A DNA stretch of 64,000 bases from Bacteroidales bacterium (GCA_017647795.1 JAGCJX010000020.1:57260-121259); one strand, 5' to 3'; numbered from the stretch's first letter, positions 45,319 through 55,407 are shown. Made by a program: numbers and translations. Notes: a model not told the origin generated them from the sequence alone.

Positions 45319-47427
45319 ATGGCAAATATTTTGGATCGAGAGATACAATACCTTCCGGGAATCGGCCCCAAACGGGCAGAATTGCTCAAAAAAGAATTGG
45401 ACATCCATTCTTTCCGGGACCTGTTGTACACCTTTCCGTTCCGCTATTTGGACCGCACCCGCATCTATGCCATTTCCGAACTGGAACCCTCCATGGCCTG
45501 GGTGCAAATCCGAGGCACCATCGTTGCGATCAACCATGCCGGTGAGAATCGGGGCAAACGCCTGATTGCCACCCTGGCAGACCGGACTGGGCGCGTTGAC
45601 CTCATCTTCTTCCAAGGCATCAAATGGATGGAGGAAAAGGTCCGACTTGGCAAAGAGTTCATCGTTTTCGGACGACCGAGCACCTTCAATGGCAGTTTGA
45701 ATTTCGTCCACCCGGAACTGGAAGACCCCGAATCGGCTCTAGCACAAGGCAGCACCATGACGGGCGTTTATTCCAGCACCGAAAAACTCCGCAACAGCGG
45801 CATCGGCATCAAGGTCTTTTCCAAACTCATCCAGAAATTGCTGAACCAATGGCTGGACCACATTCCGGAAAGCCTGCCTGAAAGCATCCGCCAACAAGCC
45901 GGCCTCATTCCCCTGCGCCAAGCCTTGCGCAACATCCACTTTCCGGAAAACCTGCAATTGCTGGAACAGGCCCGTGCCCGACTCAAATTTGAAGAACTGT
46001 TTTACCTGCAACTTTCCCTGCTCAAGCAACGAAACGTCCGCATGCGCCACGGAGCCGCTCCGGTCTTCTCCCGCATCGGCGAATACTTCAACCACTGTTA
46101 CTGCCGGATCCCGTTTGAACTGACCGGCGCACAAAAACGCGTCATCAAACAAATCCGCTCCGACGCACGCAGTGGCCTGCAAATGAACCGTTTGCTGCAA
46201 GGAGACGTCGGCAGTGGCAAGACCATGGTTGCCTTCCTGTGTGCGGCCATGGCTGCAGACAACGGATACCAGACCTGCTTGATGGCGCCGACCGAAGTCC
46301 TGGCCCAACAACACTACCAGGGAGCCTTGGCTTTTGCCGGAGATTCCGGGCTGAAAGTGGCCCTCCTGACGGGAAGCACCAAGGCCAAAGAACGTCGTGC
46401 CATCTTGGAAGGACTGGAGGACGGCAGCATCCACCTGCTCGTCGGCACACACGCGGTCATCGAAGACCCCGTCCAGTTCCAACGGCTGGGCTTTGCCATC
46501 ATCGATGAACAACACCGTTTCGGGGTCGCCCAACGGGCGCGTCTCCGCTACAAAGCAGAATTGGCCCCGCACATCTTGGTGATGACAGCTACCCCCATTC
46601 CCCGAACTTTGGCCATGACCCTGTACGGTGACCTGGACGTATCCGTACTGGACGAACTCCCGCCCGGCCGGAAACCGATCACTACCAAACACATTGCGGA
46701 AAGCCAACGCTATGCAATGTACAAATTCCTCAAGAGTGAAATCAAAAAGGGTCGCCAGGTCTTCATCGTTTACCCGATGATCAAGGAGTCTGAGAAAATG
46801 GACTACCAAAACCTGCAAAGCGGTTACGAAGAAATCGTACAAGAATTTCCGGCTCCCGAATACGTCACCGCCGTCGTACACGGCCAACAGAAAAACGAAG
46901 ACAAAGCCCACGACATGCAGCTCTTCGCCGAAGGCAAGGCACACATCCTCGTAGCCACCTCGGTCATTGAAGTTGGGGTCAACGTACCCAATGCCTCTGT
47001 CATGGTCATCGAAAGTGCAGAGCGCTTCGGCCTCTCCCAGCTCCACCAGCTGCGTGGACGCGTCGGACGGGGTGCCGAACAATCCTTCTGCCTGCTGATG
47101 ACCGGCTACAAACTTTCCCAAGAATCCCGCCAACGCATTGAATTGATGTGCAGTACCAACGATGGTTTCGAATTGGCCGAAGCCGACTTGCGCATGCGCG
47201 GTCCGGGAGACATTGAGGGCACACAACAAAGCGGTCTGGCCATCGACCTGCGCCTTTCCAATCTGGCAAAAGACGGATCGCTCCTCAATTATGCCCGAGA
47301 AATGGCCAACACCATCCTGCAAAACGACCCGCTCCTGGAACGTCCCGAACACCGGTTGCTGGCCCAACAACTCACCTACCTCCGCCACCAGGGAGAAGAA
47401 CCGGTGGATTATTCACGCATCAGTTAA
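45319..47427 (+). CDS. recG: ATP-dependent DNA helicase RecG
   Basis: A 702-residue RecG from ATG 45319 (MANILDREIQYLPGIGPKRA); an open frame reaches 45277 but the promoter element and the family N-terminus support 45319. The wedge/OB domain fills about residues 1-230. Walker A is GDVGSGKTMVA, motif II is IIDEQHRFG, and the C-terminal GRVGRG and RMRGPGDIEGTQQSG complete it. It remodels stalled forks and Holliday junctions. Confidence 0.97.
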   Translation: MANILDREIQYLPGIGPKRAELLKKELDIHSFRDLLYTFPFRYLDRTRIYAISELEPSMAWVQIRGTIVAINHAGENRGKRLIATLADRTGRVDLIFFQGIKWMEEKVRLGKEFIVFGRPSTFNGSLNFVHPELEDPESALAQGSTMTGVYSSTEKLRNSGIGIKVFSKLIQKLLNQWLDHIPESLPESIRQQAGLIPLRQALRNIHFPENLQLLEQARARLKFEELFYLQLSLLKQRNVRMRHGAAPVFSRIGEYFNHCYCRIPFELTGAQKRVIKQIRSDARSGLQMNRLLQGDVGSGKTMVAFLCAAMAADNGYQTCLMAPTEVLAQQHYQGALAFAGDSGLKVALLTGSTKAKERRAILEGLEDGSIHLLVGTHAVIEDPVQFQRLGFAIIDEQHRFGVAQRARLRYKAELAPHILVMTATPIPRTLAMTLYGDLDVSVLDELPPGRKPITTKHIAESQRYAMYKFLKSEIKKGRQVFIVYPMIKESEKMDYQNLQSGYEEIVQEFPAPEYVTAVVHGQQKNEDKAHDMQLFAEGKAHILVATSVIEVGVNVPNASVMVIESAERFGLSQLHQLRGRVGRGAEQSFCLLMTGYKLSQESRQRIELMCSTNDGFELAEADLRMRGPGDIEGTQQSGLAIDLRLSNLAKDGSLLNYAREMANTILQNDPLLERPEHRLLAQQLTYLRHQGEEPVDYSRIS

Positions 47428-47453
47428 CAACGAACCGTTGTCTGAAAACAACC

Positions 47454-48422
47454 ATGGAAAAATTACTCCGATTTTTCAAAGAATGGACCCTACCCATTGC
47501 CATGACCACCGGCGCTGCGGTCTATTTTTTATTTCATTACGTCTCCGCACTGGACCCCATCCAACCGGCAATCTGGAAGTTTGTAGACCTCTTCACCCCC
47601 ACCCTGATCTTCCTGCAACTCTTCCTCACCTTCTGCAAGGTAGACATCAAGGCCCTCAAGCCCGGCCCTTGGCACCTGCGTCTGCTGGCATTTCAACTTC
47701 TTTCCGCAGGCTGTGTAACGGCCATCCTGCTGTTTGTGCCGATGAACGAGGTGTACCACACCATCTTTGAAGGAGCCCTGGTGTGCCTGATCTGTCCCAC
47801 TGCAACCGCCGCCGCCGTCATTACCGACAAATTGGGAGGAAGCGCCAGCGGCATTACGGTCTACACCCTGCTATCCAACATCATGGCCGCCCTCTTTGTA
47901 CCCCTGGTCTTTCCCTTGGTCGTACCGCACGAAGGGCTGGCGTTTATCCAGGCCTTCCTGCTGATCCTCAGCAAGGTCTTTCCCCTGCTGCTCTGCCCCT
48001 TCCTGCTGGCCCAGCTGCTGCGCATTGCCCTCCCGAAAGTTCATGGTTTCTTTTTGAAATACACCCATACGGCCTTTTACCTTTGGGCATTTGCGCTGAT
48101 GATTGTCTCCGGACAGACCATCCGTTCCCTCCACCAAAGTTCGGCCCCGTCCCTGGTCATGTGGTTGGTTGCGGGAGCCGCGCTCCTGAGCTGCGTGCTC
48201 CAGTTTGCCATTGGTAAAAAAACCGGCAGCCAATTCGGGGATCGAATGACTGCCGGTCAGGCTTTGGGACAGAAGAACACGATTTTGGCCATCTGGATGG
48301 CCTACACCTACCTCACGCCCCTATCGTCTTTGGCTCCCGGCACCTACGTCCTCTGGCAAAACCTGTTCAACAGTTACCAGTTGTGGAAGAAGGGCCGCAG
48401 CTCCAAATCATCAAACGTTTAG
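47454..48422 (+). CDS. BASS-type (bile acid:Na+ symporter family) transporter
   Basis: A 322-residue polytopic protein with about nine or ten membrane helices. The block LICPTATAAAVITDKLGGSAS followed by TVYTLLSNIMAALFVPL resembles the substrate- and Na+-binding crossover of BASS/SBF transporters. The solute is unknown. It follows recG by 26 bases. Its TAG stop shares two bases with the TAA stop of the convergent glnS gene. Confidence 0.85.
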   Translation: MEKLLRFFKEWTLPIAMTTGAAVYFLFHYVSALDPIQPAIWKFVDLFTPTLIFLQLFLTFCKVDIKALKPGPWHLRLLAFQLLSAGCVTAILLFVPMNEVYHTIFEGALVCLICPTATAAAVITDKLGGSASGITVYTLLSNIMAALFVPLVFPLVVPHEGLAFIQAFLLILSKVFPLLLCPFLLAQLLRIALPKVHGFFLKYTHTAFYLWAFALMIVSGQTIRSLHQSSAPSLVMWLVAGAALLSCVLQFAIGKKTGSQFGDRMTAGQALGQKNTILAIWMAYTYLTPLSSLAPGTYVLWQNLFNSYQLWKKGRSSKSSNV

Positions 48423-50086
48423 AAACTGCTCTTCAAGCCAGTTGCGCGGTTGAAGATCGGTTGTTCCGGAGTTGAATCCGGATCGAGGATGTAATATCCG
48501 TTGCGCTCAAATTGAACTGAGATACCGGAACGGTCTTCCAACAAGGCCGGTTCTGCGTAAGCGCGCGGTACAACCACCAAGGATTCCGGATTCAAATACG
48601 ATTTGTAATCTTGTCCTTCCGGAATGCCACCCATGTCCGCTTCGGTAAAGAGGCGGTCATACAGACGCACTTCGATGGGTTTAGCATACTCAACCGGTAC
48701 CCAGTGAATGGTACCTTTCACCGAACGCCAAGGACCAGCTCCCGGTTTGGACGAGGGATCGTGGGTACAACGGATTTCGATGATTTCACCGTTTTCGTCT
48801 TTGATCACTTCTTCGCACTTGATGATGTAACCGTATTTCAAACGAACTTCTCCACCCGGTTTGAGGCGGAAGAATTTCTTCGGAGGTTCTTCCATAAAGT
48901 CATCGCGTTCGATGTACAATTCACGGGTAAAGGGAACACGACGGGTGCCGGCATTCGGATCTTCCGGGTTCAACGCCGGATCGAAATATTCGACGCGGCC
49001 TTCTTCCCAGTCGGTAATCACCAGTTTCACCGGGTTGGTAACCACCATATAACGGTTCGCACGTTTGTTCAAATCATCGCGCAAGCACCATTCCATCAAC
49101 GACAGATCGATGATGTTATCACGTTTGGCCACACCCACTTTCTCAGCGAAAGCTCGGATACTTTCCGGCGTATAACCACGGCGACGCAAACCACAGATGG
49201 TAGGCATACGCGGGTCATCCCAACCGCTCACGAAGTTGTTTTTCACCAATTCGAGGAGTTTGCGTTTGCTCATCACCGTGTAAGTCACATTCAGGCGGGC
49301 AAATTCGTATTGGTGGGACGGGAAAATTCCCAATTGTTCAATGAACCAGTCGTACAACGGACGGTGCACGTCAAACTCGAGGGTACAAATGGAGTGGGTA
49401 ATGCCTTCCAACGAGTCACTTTGACCGTGTGCATAGTCGTACATCGGATAGATGCACCATTTGTCGCCGGTACGGTGGTGGTGTGCGTGAATGATGCGGT
49501 ACATCAACGGGTCACGCAACAACATATTCGGATGGGCCATGTCAATCTTTGCACGCAAAACTTTTTCGCCTTCGGCAAATTCACCGGCACGCATACGGGC
49601 AAACAAGTCCAAGTTTTCTTCTACGCTACGATCGCGCCAAGGACTGTTTTTACCGGGAGAATTCACGGTACCGCGGTTGAGTCGGATTTCTTCTTGCGTT
49701 TGGTCATCCACATAGGCCAAGCCTTTGCGAATCAATTCACAAGCCCACTCGTACAATTGTTCAAAATAATCGGAAGCATAGTATTCACCAGCCCAATCAA
49801 AGCCCAACCAACGGATGTCGGCCTTGATGGAATCTACGTATTCCACGTCTTCTTTTACGGGGTTGGTGTCATCAAAACGCAGGTTGGTTTTTCCGCCGTA
49901 CTGTCGTGCCAAACCAAAGTTCAGGCAAATGCTCTTCGCGTGACCGATGTGCAAGTAGCCGTTGGGTTCCGGAGGGAACCGGGTCAAAATGGATTGGTGT
50001 TTGCCAGAGGCCAGATCACCTTCGATGATCTCTTCCAAGAAGTTCAAGGGTTTCTTTTCTTCCCCTACAGTTTTGAGTTCTTCCAT
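48419..50086 (-). CDS. glnS: Glutaminyl-tRNA synthetase
   Basis: A 555-residue class I synthetase from ATG 50086 (MEELKTVGEEKK); the open frame to 50146 would cross the promoter. PPEPNGYLHIGHAKS carries HIGH (residues 46-49), and VMSKRKL is the KMSKS equivalent. The C-terminal beta-barrel anticodon domain is intact. The presence of GlnRS implies direct charging of tRNA-Gln. Confidence 0.96.
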   Translation of the reverse strand: MEELKTVGEEKKPLNFLEEIIEGDLASGKHQSILTRFPPEPNGYLHIGHAKSICLNFGLARQYGGKTNLRFDDTNPVKEDVEYVDSIKADIRWLGFDWAGEYYASDYFEQLYEWACELIRKGLAYVDDQTQEEIRLNRGTVNSPGKNSPWRDRSVEENLDLFARMRAGEFAEGEKVLRAKIDMAHPNMLLRDPLMYRIIHAHHHRTGDKWCIYPMYDYAHGQSDSLEGITHSICTLEFDVHRPLYDWFIEQLGIFPSHQYEFARLNVTYTVMSKRKLLELVKNNFVSGWDDPRMPTICGLRRRGYTPESIRAFAEKVGVAKRDNIIDLSLMEWCLRDDLNKRANRYMVVTNPVKLVITDWEEGRVEYFDPALNPEDPNAGTRRVPFTRELYIERDDFMEEPPKKFFRLKPGGEVRLKYGYIIKCEEVIKDENGEIIEIRCTHDPSSKPGAGPWRSVKGTIHWVPVEYAKPIEVRLYDRLFTEADMGGIPEGQDYKSYLNPESLVVVPRAYAEPALLEDRSGISVQFERNGYYILDPDSTPEQPIFNRATGLKSSF

Positions 50087-50114
50087 AGGTAATTTGTTTA
50101 TGAGGAATAAAACA

Positions 50115-50122
50115 CAAATATA
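50115..50122 (-). promoter_or_regulatory. -7 element of glnS
   Basis: TATATTTG on the minus strand matches TAnnTTTG and leaves a leader of about 23 bases. This fixes the glnS start at 50086 rather than upstream. Confidence 0.5.
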
Positions 50123-50156
50123 CGTTATTTGCATAAAAATCCCCACAAATAATTGT

Positions 50157-50164
50157 TACTTTTG
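50157..50164 (+). promoter_or_regulatory. -7 element of yicC
   Basis: TACTTTTG matches TAnnTTTG, 37 bases before the yicC ATG. It is divergent from the glnS element. Confidence 0.45.
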
Positions 50165-50201
50165 TGTCACGAAAAACGACTCATTAAAAACAACACATAC
50201 C

Positions 50202-51077
50202 ATGATTCTGTCCATGACCGGCTATGGCAAAGCCCAAGCTTGCTGCCAAAATGAAACATACACCTTGGAAATCAAATCACTAAACGGAAAAAACTGTGAT
50301 GTGACCTTGAAAACAGCCGCCCTGCCCCGCGAAAAAGAACCCCTGCTTCGCCAACGCATCGCCCAAGGACTGGTCCGTGGCAACGTCGATGTGTATTTGA
50401 GTGTTGAGAAAAATGCCGGCAACCAGGCCAAAAGTTTCGACAAAGAAGTAGCGACGGCCTACTTGAAACAAATTACCGACTGGCAAACCGAGATGCAACT
50501 GCCCATGCAGGATGCTGCCGCCCTGCTGCAAACCGTACTCCGCCTGCCGGAAGTCTGGGAAGTCAACAAAACCGAAATGACCGAGGAAGACTGGTTGGCC
50601 ATTGCCGCCGCTGCCGACCAAGCCATCGCAGACTTGAATGCCTTCCGCATCCGCGAAGGGAAAACCCTGGAAGCCGACTTGCGCAGCCGCGTTGACAACA
50701 TCCGCAATTTCCTGGCCGCGGTCGAACCTTATGAAAAAGAACGCGTACCCGCTATCCGCGAACGCATCCTCTCCCGCTTGGCTGACTTGGAAGTGAATCC
50801 GGACGCCAACCGCCTGGAACAAGAACTGATTTTCTATTTGGAAAAATTGGACATCAACGAAGAGAAAGTACGGTTGGCACAACACTGCACCTACTTCCTC
50901 GAAACGATGGAAAAAGAAGATTGTCCGGGTAAAAAATTGGGTTTCATCGCCCAAGAAATGGGCCGGGAGATCAACACATTGGGCTCAAAGGCCAACCACG
51001 CTGCGATCCAGAAACTGGTCGTAATGATGAAGGACGAGCTGGAAAAAATCAAGGAACAAAGCCTCAACGTCCTGTAG
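50202..51077 (+). CDS. yicC: YicC/YloC family endoribonuclease
   Basis: A 291-residue protein from ATG 50202 (MILSMTGYGKA, the invariant family start); the longer open frame from 49962 is spurious. The C-terminal DUF1732 block reads AQEMGREINTLGSKAN. Members are endoribonucleases affecting small-RNA turnover and stationary-phase survival. The end of the gene overlaps the convergent lipoprotein gene by 14 bases. Confidence 0.93.
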   Translation: MILSMTGYGKAQACCQNETYTLEIKSLNGKNCDVTLKTAALPREKEPLLRQRIAQGLVRGNVDVYLSVEKNAGNQAKSFDKEVATAYLKQITDWQTEMQLPMQDAAALLQTVLRLPEVWEVNKTEMTEEDWLAIAAAADQAIADLNAFRIREGKTLEADLRSRVDNIRNFLAAVEPYEKERVPAIRERILSRLADLEVNPDANRLEQELIFYLEKLDINEEKVRLAQHCTYFLETMEKEDCPGKKLGFIAQEMGREINTLGSKANHAAIQKLVVMMKDELEKIKEQSLNVL

Positions 51078-52014
51078 TAGCCTTCAACTGAGCCCGGAGA
51101 ATCGGTACTTCGGGCAAGGTTCCCATCTCACAAGCCCAATCCAGCCATTGTTCTGCCAAGGCATTCTGACCGAGCATCCTGCAAGCGACAGACAAATTGC
51201 AGGCCGCAGCCGCCTTGACTTTCCAATACTTGGCTTTGTGGGCTTTCTCTGTCCAAATGCTGATTGACTCTTCCCACTGACCGTCCGCAGCATATTCCAA
51301 AGCACGGATCCAGTCTTCGTCATTTTCCAAGACCAACAACAATTGTTCGTTGGGCGTAGCCGTTGCACTGACATAAGAAGTCAGTTCTTTGCCCACCTGC
51401 TCCAGTACGGGCTCCAACGATTCGTGCGCCCGAGCGATCAAACGGGCATCGGAAACGGCCGCATCCGTAAGAACCGTCCAAACCAAAGAATCGGCCACCG
51501 GTTTTTCCAACAGACATTGTTTGGTCGGCTGGTGGAAAAGCAAAAAGCGGCAGGAGAACGGCAAATAAATTTCCCGCGTCACATACATCCCGTCAAAAGA
51601 ACGGTCTGCAAACGACTCCGGCTGCAATTGGTAGTCCCCCAACTGCATGGAATCAAAAATGACCAAATAATCGGACACTTCATCCGGGAGCAGGTAAGGC
51701 AAATAGCCAGCATCTCCCGGATTCAGCGTATCCGATACAAACGTATAGACCGGAATGGTCGCTTCCGGCACGTGCTGAATCGCTTCCATCTCTTGCGCAA
51801 AACCCAAGGCCACCGCCATCACATAAGCACTATCACGACCCTGAGGATCGTGCATCGCCATCACCGCGAGGGAAGAATGGGAAAGATCATAGCGGGTCTT
51901 GGAATGGGACTTCTGCTCCACGTTCACATAGTATCGAACGGGCGTACAAGCCACCGCCAACAACCCAAACAGCAACACCGTTGCCAGGCTACGCAAAAAA
52001 GGAAAACGATTCAT
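51064..52014 (-). CDS. DUF6340-like lipoprotein
   Basis: A 316-residue lipoprotein: signal peptide with lipobox LAVAC (Cys23), a mid-section that may bind a partner, and helical TPR-like sequence at the C-terminus (AACNLSVACRMLGQNALAEQWLDWA). Overall pattern resembles the DUF6340 family of Bacteroidota; I am only moderately sure of that name. It is the last gene of the operon led by yajC, ten bases after fabG. Confidence 0.65.
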   Translation of the reverse strand: MNRFPFLRSLATVLLFGLLAVACTPVRYYVNVEQKSHSKTRYDLSHSSLAVMAMHDPQGRDSAYVMAVALGFAQEMEAIQHVPEATIPVYTFVSDTLNPGDAGYLPYLLPDEVSDYLVIFDSMQLGDYQLQPESFADRSFDGMYVTREIYLPFSCRFLLFHQPTKQCLLEKPVADSLVWTVLTDAAVSDARLIARAHESLEPVLEQVGKELTSYVSATATPNEQLLLVLENDEDWIRALEYAADGQWEESISIWTEKAHKAKYWKVKAAAACNLSVACRMLGQNALAEQWLDWACEMGTLPEVPILRAQLKATTGR

Positions 52015-52024
52015 TGTTAATTTA

Positions 52025-52771
52025 TTACATGTTCATACCACCACAAACGTGGAGCACTTGACCGGTCACATACGAAGCCAAGTCAGAAGCCAGGAACAAA
52101 CAAGCTTTTGCAATCTCGTCCACGTCAGCACCACGGCGCAAAGGAATCTTTGCTTCCCATTGTTTGCGAACGTCTTCCGGCAATTGGTCGGTCATCGCAG
52201 TCACTACGAAACCGGGAGCCACTGCATTTGAGCGGATACCACGAGATCCCAATTCTTGTGCCATGGATTTGGTCAGACCGATCATACCTGCTTTGGAAGC
52301 AGAATAGTTTGCTTGACCTGCATTACCGGAAACACCGACAACAGAGCTCATGTTGATGATGGAACCGCTACGTTGACGTACCATCACGGGAGTCACAGCG
52401 TGGATGTGATTGAACGCAGACTTCAAGTTCACGTTGATAACAGCATCCCATTGTTGTTCACTCATACGCATCATCAACGTATCTTTGGTAATACCAGCAT
52501 TGTTCACCAATACATCGATACGACCGAATTTTTCCATAATTTGGTTCACAACATTGTGTGCATCTTCAAAAGAAGCGGCATTTGACGGGATTGCCAATAC
52601 TTCCACACCATAAGCTTCCAACTCTTTTTTGGTTTGTTCACCGTTTTCGTCAATCACCAAATCAGTAAATGCGATGTTGGCACCTTCGCTTGCAAAACGC
52701 ATTGCAACCGCTTTACCAATTCCGCGAGCTGCACCTGTAATCAGAGCAACTTTTCCTTCCAATAATTTCAT
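52025..52771 (-). CDS. fabG: 3-oxoacyl-[acyl-carrier-protein] reductase
   Basis: A 248-residue short-chain dehydrogenase. TGAARGIGKA binds NADPH, NNAGITKD is the structural motif, and the catalytic Ser, Tyr and Lys are in SSVVGVSGNAGQANYSASKAG. The C-terminal DQLPEDVRKQWEAKIPLRR and SYVTGQVLHVCGGM match FabG closely. It carries out the first reduction of fatty-acid elongation. It lies 21 bases after rimO. Confidence 0.96.
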   Translation of the reverse strand: MKLLEGKVALITGAARGIGKAVAMRFASEGANIAFTDLVIDENGEQTKKELEAYGVEVLAIPSNAASFEDAHNVVNQIMEKFGRIDVLVNNAGITKDTLMMRMSEQQWDAVINVNLKSAFNHIHAVTPVMVRQRSGSIINMSSVVGVSGNAGQANYSASKAGMIGLTKSMAQELGSRGIRSNAVAPGFVVTAMTDQLPEDVRKQWEAKIPLRRGADVDEIAKACLFLASDLASYVTGQVLHVCGGMNM

Positions 52772-52792
52772 AATGAATCTTTTATTAGTTGA

Positions 52793-54130
52793 TTAAATAA
52801 AATTTGCCAATAAATCGTATTCGTCTGCATTCACAATCTCCACATCAGCGAACTGGCCGATGAGGGCCCGATTCGCAACGCCATTCACGGGTTTTATCAA
52901 CACTTCCCCGTCCACTTCGGGGGACTCCTTTTGAGTCCGTCCGACATACACCCCGTCTTCTGAAACCGAATCGATCAAGACGCGTTCGCGCTGACCTATC
53001 CGGGACTGGTTGAAGTCATAAGAAATACCCGCCTGCAATTCCATCAATTCCTCGTAACGTTCTTGTTTGATCCGGCGGGACAAAGTGTCCTTCAGGTTCG
53101 CAGCTCCCCAGGTTCCTTCTTCTTCCGAGTAAGGGAAAGCACCCAAACGCTCGAAGCGGTAATCTTCGACAAATTGCAGCAGTTCGTTGAACTCCCGTTT
53201 TCCTTCGCCCGGGTGTCCGACGATCAAGGTCGTACGCAAGACGGCCTCCGGCACCCGATTGCGAATCTTCTCCACCAAGGCCCGGGTTTGTGCTCCATCC
53301 ACCGAACGGCGCATGGCTGCCAGCACCTTGTCAGAAATGTGTTGCAAAGGAATATCAATGTAAGGAGCGACCTTCGGGTTGTTGGCCATCACATCCAACA
53401 CATCTTCCGGGAAAGAATCCGGGTACGAATAATGCACCCGCAACCAGTCAATGCCCGAAATCAAGGAGAGTTGTTCCAACAACGGCGCCAAATTGCGCTT
53501 GCGGTAGAGATCCAAGCCGTAGTAAGTCGTGTCTTGCGCCACCACAATCAATTCGCGCACACCGGCTTCTGCCAACGATTTGGCTTCACTCACCAAATCC
53601 TCCATCGGCACCGAATGATGCTTGCCGCGGATTTTCGGAATGGCACAATACGAACAGGTCCGGTCGCAACCTTCGGAAATCTTCAAATAGGCATAATGAG
53701 ACGGCGTGGTCAACAGACGTCGGGTCGCCAACTCCGGGCGATAAGGTACGCCCAGCACCTCCAACAAAGGAAGGATGTCGTAAGCCCCGAAAAATCCGTC
53801 CACATCCGGAATGAGTTCCGGCAATTCCGCTCGGTAACGTTGCGACAAACAACCAAAGACATACACGCGTTTGACCAGGCCCTCTTTTTTGGCCTCCACG
53901 GCTTCCCAAATGGCCTCAATGGATTCTTCCTTGGCGTCTTGGATAAAACCGCACGTATTCAAAATCACGACGTCCACCCGTCCTTCGGCCAGGTTTTCTG
54001 CCTCAGGAGCTACCGCAAGACCGGCCGCCTGGAACTGACGCAGCAGGTGCTCCGAGTCCACCCGGTTCTTGGAACAGCCCAAGGTTACGCATTGGATGCG
54101 TTGGATTGTATCTGTCACTTGATTACCCAT
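52793..54130 (-). CDS. rimO: RimO, ribosomal protein S12 methylthiotransferase
   Basis: A 445-residue radical-SAM enzyme that methylthiolates an Asp of ribosomal protein S12. The UPF0004 domain has Cys19, Cys60 and Cys94; the radical-SAM CxxxCxxC is Cys155, Cys159 and Cys162 (GCDRTCSYC). TLGCSKNRVDSE, LNTCGFI and YCAIPKIRGKH are the RimO-type variants, which sets it apart from MtaB at 26851-28125. A TRAM domain ends the protein. Confidence 0.95.
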   Translation of the reverse strand: MGNQVTDTIQRIQCVTLGCSKNRVDSEHLLRQFQAAGLAVAPEAENLAEGRVDVVILNTCGFIQDAKEESIEAIWEAVEAKKEGLVKRVYVFGCLSQRYRAELPELIPDVDGFFGAYDILPLLEVLGVPYRPELATRRLLTTPSHYAYLKISEGCDRTCSYCAIPKIRGKHHSVPMEDLVSEAKSLAEAGVRELIVVAQDTTYYGLDLYRKRNLAPLLEQLSLISGIDWLRVHYSYPDSFPEDVLDVMANNPKVAPYIDIPLQHISDKVLAAMRRSVDGAQTRALVEKIRNRVPEAVLRTTLIVGHPGEGKREFNELLQFVEDYRFERLGAFPYSEEEGTWGAANLKDTLSRRIKQERYEELMELQAGISYDFNQSRIGQRERVLIDSVSEDGVYVGRTQKESPEVDGEVLIKPVNGVANRALIGQFADVEIVNADEYDLLANFI

Positions 54131-54133
54131 GAA

Positions 54134-54565
54134 TTATGCTTCTTCGTTTACTTCGGTTTCTTCTTCAGCATCCGGATCCACAAAATCCAAGGTTGCTTTT
54201 TCCTTCAACAGGTTGTACCATTGTACCACTTTCTTCATGTGTGAAGGATAGAAACGATCTCTGTCGTATTCCGGGAAAGCAGCATCAAAGAAAGCTACCA
54301 ATGCTTTTTGGTCTTTTCCGTCCGGAGCCGCTTCTTCGTTCAAATAAGCTTTCAATTTGAGGAATACTTCGCGCAAAGGCAACTCAGTATCTTCGGTATA
54401 AATCGAAATATCCGACAAAGAAGTCAAACGGGATTTCATACCGAATGAAGTTCTTTTGCCAGTCAACAACGATTCTGCAATAATACCAGCTTTTCCTTGC
54501 GACAAATAAGTGAACAGACCCGGTTCGCCGGATACTGAAAGAATTTTCCGTAAATCAGTTTTCAT
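54134..54565 (-). CDS. DUF5606 family protein
   Basis: A 143-residue protein started at ATG 54565 (an in-frame TTG lies two codons up). The N-terminal LRKILSVSGEPGLFTYLSQGKAG and the FYPSHMKKVVQWYNLL segment match the DUF5606 family of Bacteroidota, of unknown function. The C-terminus is acidic. It lies three bases before rimO. Confidence 0.82.
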   Translation of the reverse strand: MKTDLRKILSVSGEPGLFTYLSQGKAGIIAESLLTGKRTSFGMKSRLTSLSDISIYTEDTELPLREVFLKLKAYLNEEAAPDGKDQKALVAFFDAAFPEYDRDRFYPSHMKKVVQWYNLLKEKATLDFVDPDAEEETEVNEEA

Positions 54566-54609
54566 CTTCAATACTATTATCGATTACACAATATCTATAC
54601 CCGTGATTC

Positions 54610-55407
54610 CTAATTCATTCCACGGGATTTCTTAATCAAATCATACGCCTCAGACAAGGTCTTGAATTTCTCTTCCGCCCCTTTTCGAACGTCCTCTCCC
54701 AGGGTGGATACCTTGTCCGGATGGTACTTCATCGCCATGCGACGGTAGGCTTTCTTCACTTCATCATCCGTAGCCTGCGGCGACACCTCCAAAACGCGGT
54801 AGGCATCTTCCAACGCTGCCTGTGAATTCGGTCGGGATCCAGCGCCCGGACCGCCCTTGTGGGATCCACGGCCATAGGCTCCCATACGGAACATTGCCAG
54901 GATGGATTCCACATCCGCTGCCGGCAAACGGAGAGCCATCGCGATTTGGCGCAACACAAGCACCTCAGAATCATCCACCAGACCATCGCTTTGAGCGATA
55001 CCGCAGAGGTAATGGAAGAGTTGCAGACGTTGGCTCACCGGCATGTTTGTTGCCACTTGTGCAGCCACTTGGTCCACCTGGATCTCTTTCTCCAACAGGT
55101 CTTTCAGAATGGCCATCCCTTCGCGAACTGCCTGATCGCCAAAGTTACGCCGCAAAAAGTCCTTGACATATTCCAGCTCGGAACGCATCACGCGCCGGTC
55201 TGCTTTCATCACCGCAGCGGAAAGCACCAACAAGGACATCAAGAAGCTATTACGGGCTCCGGCACTACGCGAAGACGTTGCCGCAGAAAACAACGAACTG
55301 GTTCCATCAAACAACGAACCGATGCCGACTCCAAACAAAGCGCCGATCGGACCTCCCACGGCCCAACCCAGCAACCCGCCTATCCATTTTCCTGTATTTT
55401 TTGCCAT
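54610..55407 (-). CDS. TerB-like / DnaJ-domain protein (DjlA-like)
   Basis: A 265-residue protein: a Gly-rich hydrophobic N-terminus (about residues 8-32) that may insert in the membrane, a TerB-type helical domain ([18 protein letters not shown] to about residue 160), a Gly/Ser-rich linker, then a C-terminal J domain with [12 protein letters not shown] that would recruit DnaK. The order resembles DjlA. It follows coaE by 12 bases. Confidence 0.87.
   Translation of the reverse strand: MAKNTGKWIGGLLGWAVGGPIGALFGVGIGSLFDGTSSLFSAATSSRSAGARNSFLMSLLVLSAAVMKADRRVMRSELEYVKDFLRRNFGDQAVREGMAILKDLLEKEIQVDQVAAQVATNMPVSQRLQLFHYLCGIAQSDGLVDDSEVLVLRQIAMALRLPAADVESILAMFRMGAYGRGSHKGGPGAGSRPNSQAALEDAYRVLEVSPQATDDEVKKAYRRMAMKYHPDKVSTLGEDVRKGAEEKFKTLSEAYDLIKKSRGMN

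Noticed and set aside
45739..47388. 549-codon open frame opposite recG
   Set aside because: A long antisense frame caused by recG codon bias; Phe/Gln/His-rich, no motifs, no start context.
48611..50092. 493-codon open frame opposite glnS
   Set aside because: A shadow of glnS on the other strand, without domain features.
49962..50201. 80-codon N-terminal extension of yicC
   Set aside because: It runs over the glnS start and both promoter elements. The family start MILSMTGYGKA and the -7 element at 50157-50164 support ATG 50202.
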